Positions 61,705 to 64,000 of a DNA stretch of 64,000 nt are shown one piece after another. The notes beneath the pieces were generated by a model, which ran no database searches, was not told the DNA's origin, and was given only the letters and a program-made list of their open reading frames with translations. The stretch's first letter is position 1. Every line of letters starts with the position of its first letter. The stretch spans positions 1,924,501-1,988,500 of the forward strand of contig CM072347.1 of the NCBI GenBank assembly GCA_036874045.1. The letters run 5' to 3'. Made by a program: the position numbers and the translations under genes. Origin of the DNA: Cymodocea nodosa. Taxonomy: Eukaryota > Streptophyta > Magnoliopsida > Alismatales > Cymodoceaceae.

Positions 61705-64000
61705 ACTCCTCCTTGGTTTTAGAGACTACACACATAAATTTGGCTTCTTAATGCTTCAAATTGACCAACAGGAAGTGCCTTGGTGAAAATATCCATCAAT
61801 TGGTCTTCTGATTTGCAGTAGCATAGGACCACTTCACCTTTGTGTTGCATTTCTCTCAAAGCATAAAATTTGATGTTGAAATGCTTGGCTTTCCCATGAA
61901 AACCTAAATTGTTGGAGATAGTTAATGGTACTTGATTGTCAACAATTATCACTGTACTTTTAACTTAAACCAGATACAAATAATATAGGATTTTACGCAA
62001 CCACACTGCCTGATTTACTACAGCATTTGCTGCAATAACCTCTGTTTCTGCTGTAGGTTAGGCCACAAGTTCCTTTTTTTTCGAAGACCAAGAAAAAATC
62101 TCTGCTCCCCAAAAGTGCTTTTAAAATCAATAGTAGAGCCCCCCAAGTCACTGTCTGAAAATCCTACAAGTTTAGGATCTATAGATTTACCCAATTTAAT
62201 GTCAAACGTTGCTGTTCCCTTGAGATATCTTAGGATGTGTTTTGCTACTTGAAAATGCATTGAATTTCCACGATACAAAGATTGTAACAAAAAACTTACT
62301 GCATATTGAATATCTGGTATTGAAGATGTTATATACATCAAACATCCAATCATACTTTTGAAATAACATTCATCCACTTCTCCTCCTACACTATTACCAT
62401 CAAATTTATCTTTGTGATTGAGAGGTGTACTTGTAGGCTTACAATTTGTCATATTAAACCTTTTGAGGACTTCCTTTACATATTTTTCTTGAGTAACAAA
62501 AATCTGATTCTTAGCTTGTAAAACGTCTAAACCCATGAAATAGGACATAATCCCCAAGTCTGTCATTTCAAATGACTTCTGCATATGCTGTTTAAACAAC
62601 AAAATTTGTTGTTTATTGCTTCTACTAACCAACAGGTCATTAACATATAAAGATGCCATCAATATTTGCTTATTTTCTACCTTGACATACAAAGTAGATT
62701 CAAATGGGTTTTTGATAAAATCTGATTTTAATAGATAAGAATCTATCTTACTGTACCAAGTCCTTGAGGCTTGCTTTAAGCCATATAAAGTCTTGTGTAG
62801 CCTGTAAACTTTTGTAAAATCATCAAAATCCTCAAACTCAGATGATTAATCAACATACACCTCCTCCTGTAATTCTCCATCAAGGAATGCAGATTTAACG
62901 TCCAAATGGTGAAGTTATCAACCTTCTTGTGTTGCTCCTGCAAATATTAATCTGATGGTGTCCAACTTGTCCTATACACCTATACAATTGGTGTATAGGT
63001 GTCAAAGTAATCTACCCTAAATTCTTGTGCATACCCATTTACCACTAACTGAGCTTTATATCGACTGACAGACCCATCTGGATTTATAGCTTCAATCTGA
63101 ATACCCACTTGATGCCAATCACTTTCCTGTGACCTGGTCTTGAAATCAAGGTCCAAGTGTTGTGTTGGATTGTAGATAATTCATCCTCCGTTGCCTTGTG
63201 CCAATTTGGATAAATTAAGGTCTGATCAACTTGTTGAGGTTCAGCCACATTGAACTATGGTAAATATCAGAAAGAAACTTCGTACCTCTGATTGGTACAT
63301 GATCGATATATCTGTTGCATAGATTAATTTCAGGTACAACTTGCTCAGGATCATCAAAATCATGATCATATAATTCATCCGTGTCATCTTCTTGAACATG
63401 AGAATATGGTGGTTGAAAGGATGAAGATTTCTGTTGCATGTTGTGTCACCTCCAATATTCACCTTCATAGAACTTTACATCTCTTGAAATAGTTACTTTA
63501 TTTATTTCAGGATAATAAACTTGATAATTCTGGTTTGTCATAGTATATCCAACAAATATTCCTGCTTGAGCTTTGTGATCTAATTTAACACGTCTCATCT
63601 GTGGAATATGTAAAAAGCAAACACAACCAAAAAATTTTAAATGTTTTAAAGAAGGATTATAGTCATACCAGATTTTGAATGGTGTGCAATTATTTAAAGC
63701 CTTTGTGGGCAACCGATTTTGTAGATAGATGGCTGTATTTGATGCTTCAGCCTAGAAACTCTTTGGAAGTTTTTTTTCAGCCATGAGACACCTTGCCATT
63801 TCCAAAATTGACCTGTTTTTCCTTTCAATGATTCCATTCTGCTGTGGAGTGAAGGGTGTAGTGAATTGTTGTTCAATACCTCTATCTGAACAGAAACAGT
63901 TGAAATTTTCACCACCATTGTCTGTTCTAATGGCTCTTATTCTACAACCACTTTGATTTTCAACAAGATTTGTAAATCTTTTGAAACATAATGTAACTTC
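61390..64000 (-). mobile_element. Ty1/copia LTR retrotransposon, 3' part, running off the window
   Basis: Minus-strand copia element. From right to left: integrase core and C-terminal part (about 63446-64000, with FKIWYDYNPSLKHLKFFGC), reverse transcriptase (about 62018-63200, with SLYVNDLLVSRS and KSMIGCLMYITSSIPD), RNase H (about 61719-62017, with KHFNIKFYALREM and DQLMDIFTKALP), a polypurine tract (AAACCAAGGAGGAG, ending 61705) and the 3' LTR from 61704 (TGTTAAATG...) down to about 61390. It is broken with several breaks, but long open stretches remain, so it is younger than the other fossils here. Gag and the 5' LTR are outside the window. Confidence 0.85.

Noticed and set aside
1-64000. 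CRISPR arrays, rRNA or tRNA genes, bacterial operons
   Set aside because: No spacer-repeat pattern of CRISPR type, no cloverleaf or rRNA signature seen, and all genes are intron-rich plant genes.

Overview
The window is nuclear DNA of a flowering plant. The genes are split by many introns with plant-type splice sites. Their families are plant ones: an LRR/malectin receptor kinase, a RABF2-type Rab5 GTPase, a TLC-domain membrane protein, a LIN-type armadillo protein and an AGO2/AGO3-clade Argonaute. The long A+T-rich spacers hold LTR-retrotransposon and LINE fossils. Species and chromosome cannot be told from the sequence alone.

Layout. 1-2.75 kb: an A+T-rich repeat block with oppositely oriented repeat arms. 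4.0-16.4 kb: a receptor-kinase locus on the minus strand, made of one complete 24-exon gene (5318-15342, 1058 aa, frame closes exactly), a broken tail copy on one side (3989-4580) and a decayed head copy on the other (about 15.8-16.4 kb). 18.86-21.80 kb: a 7-exon Rab5-like GTPase on the plus strand. 22.8-28.0 kb: an 8-exon TLC-domain gene on the minus strand, convergent with the Rab gene; one intron carries a copia fossil and another an RTE LINE. 29.7-36.4 kb: spacer with a second RTE fragment, 46-bp and about 70-bp tandem repeats and a possible 1.7-kb TIR element. 36.7-44.5 kb: a 7-exon LIN-type armadillo gene on the plus strand (1005 aa). 45.2-45.8 kb: a copia 5' fragment. 45.9-49.3 kb: a 3-exon AGO2/3-clade Argonaute on the minus strand (942 aa). 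52.9-60.5 kb: the first two exons of an unrecognised gene, apparently separated by a 7.5-kb intron filled with a gypsy fossil, a LINE fragment and a minisatellite. 61.4 kb to the right edge: a copia element whose 3' LTR lies inside the window.

The genes are not a functional cluster; each has its own orientation and role: cell-surface sensing, endosome trafficking, membrane lipid biology, an armadillo-fold protein, and small-RNA silencing. I reconstructed exon structures by hand from reading frame, splice dinucleotides, intron phase and remembered family conservation. In all five complete models the joined exon lengths close in frame.

I see no convincing new biological system. The points most worth a second look are the receptor-kinase array with flanking head and tail fragments, a perfect 138-bp duplication spanning that gene's stop codon, a 140-bp sequence repeated without mismatch 11 kb apart, two GC-AG introns, a long overlapping upstream ORF on the LIN-type gene, and the inverted-arm repeat block at the left edge.
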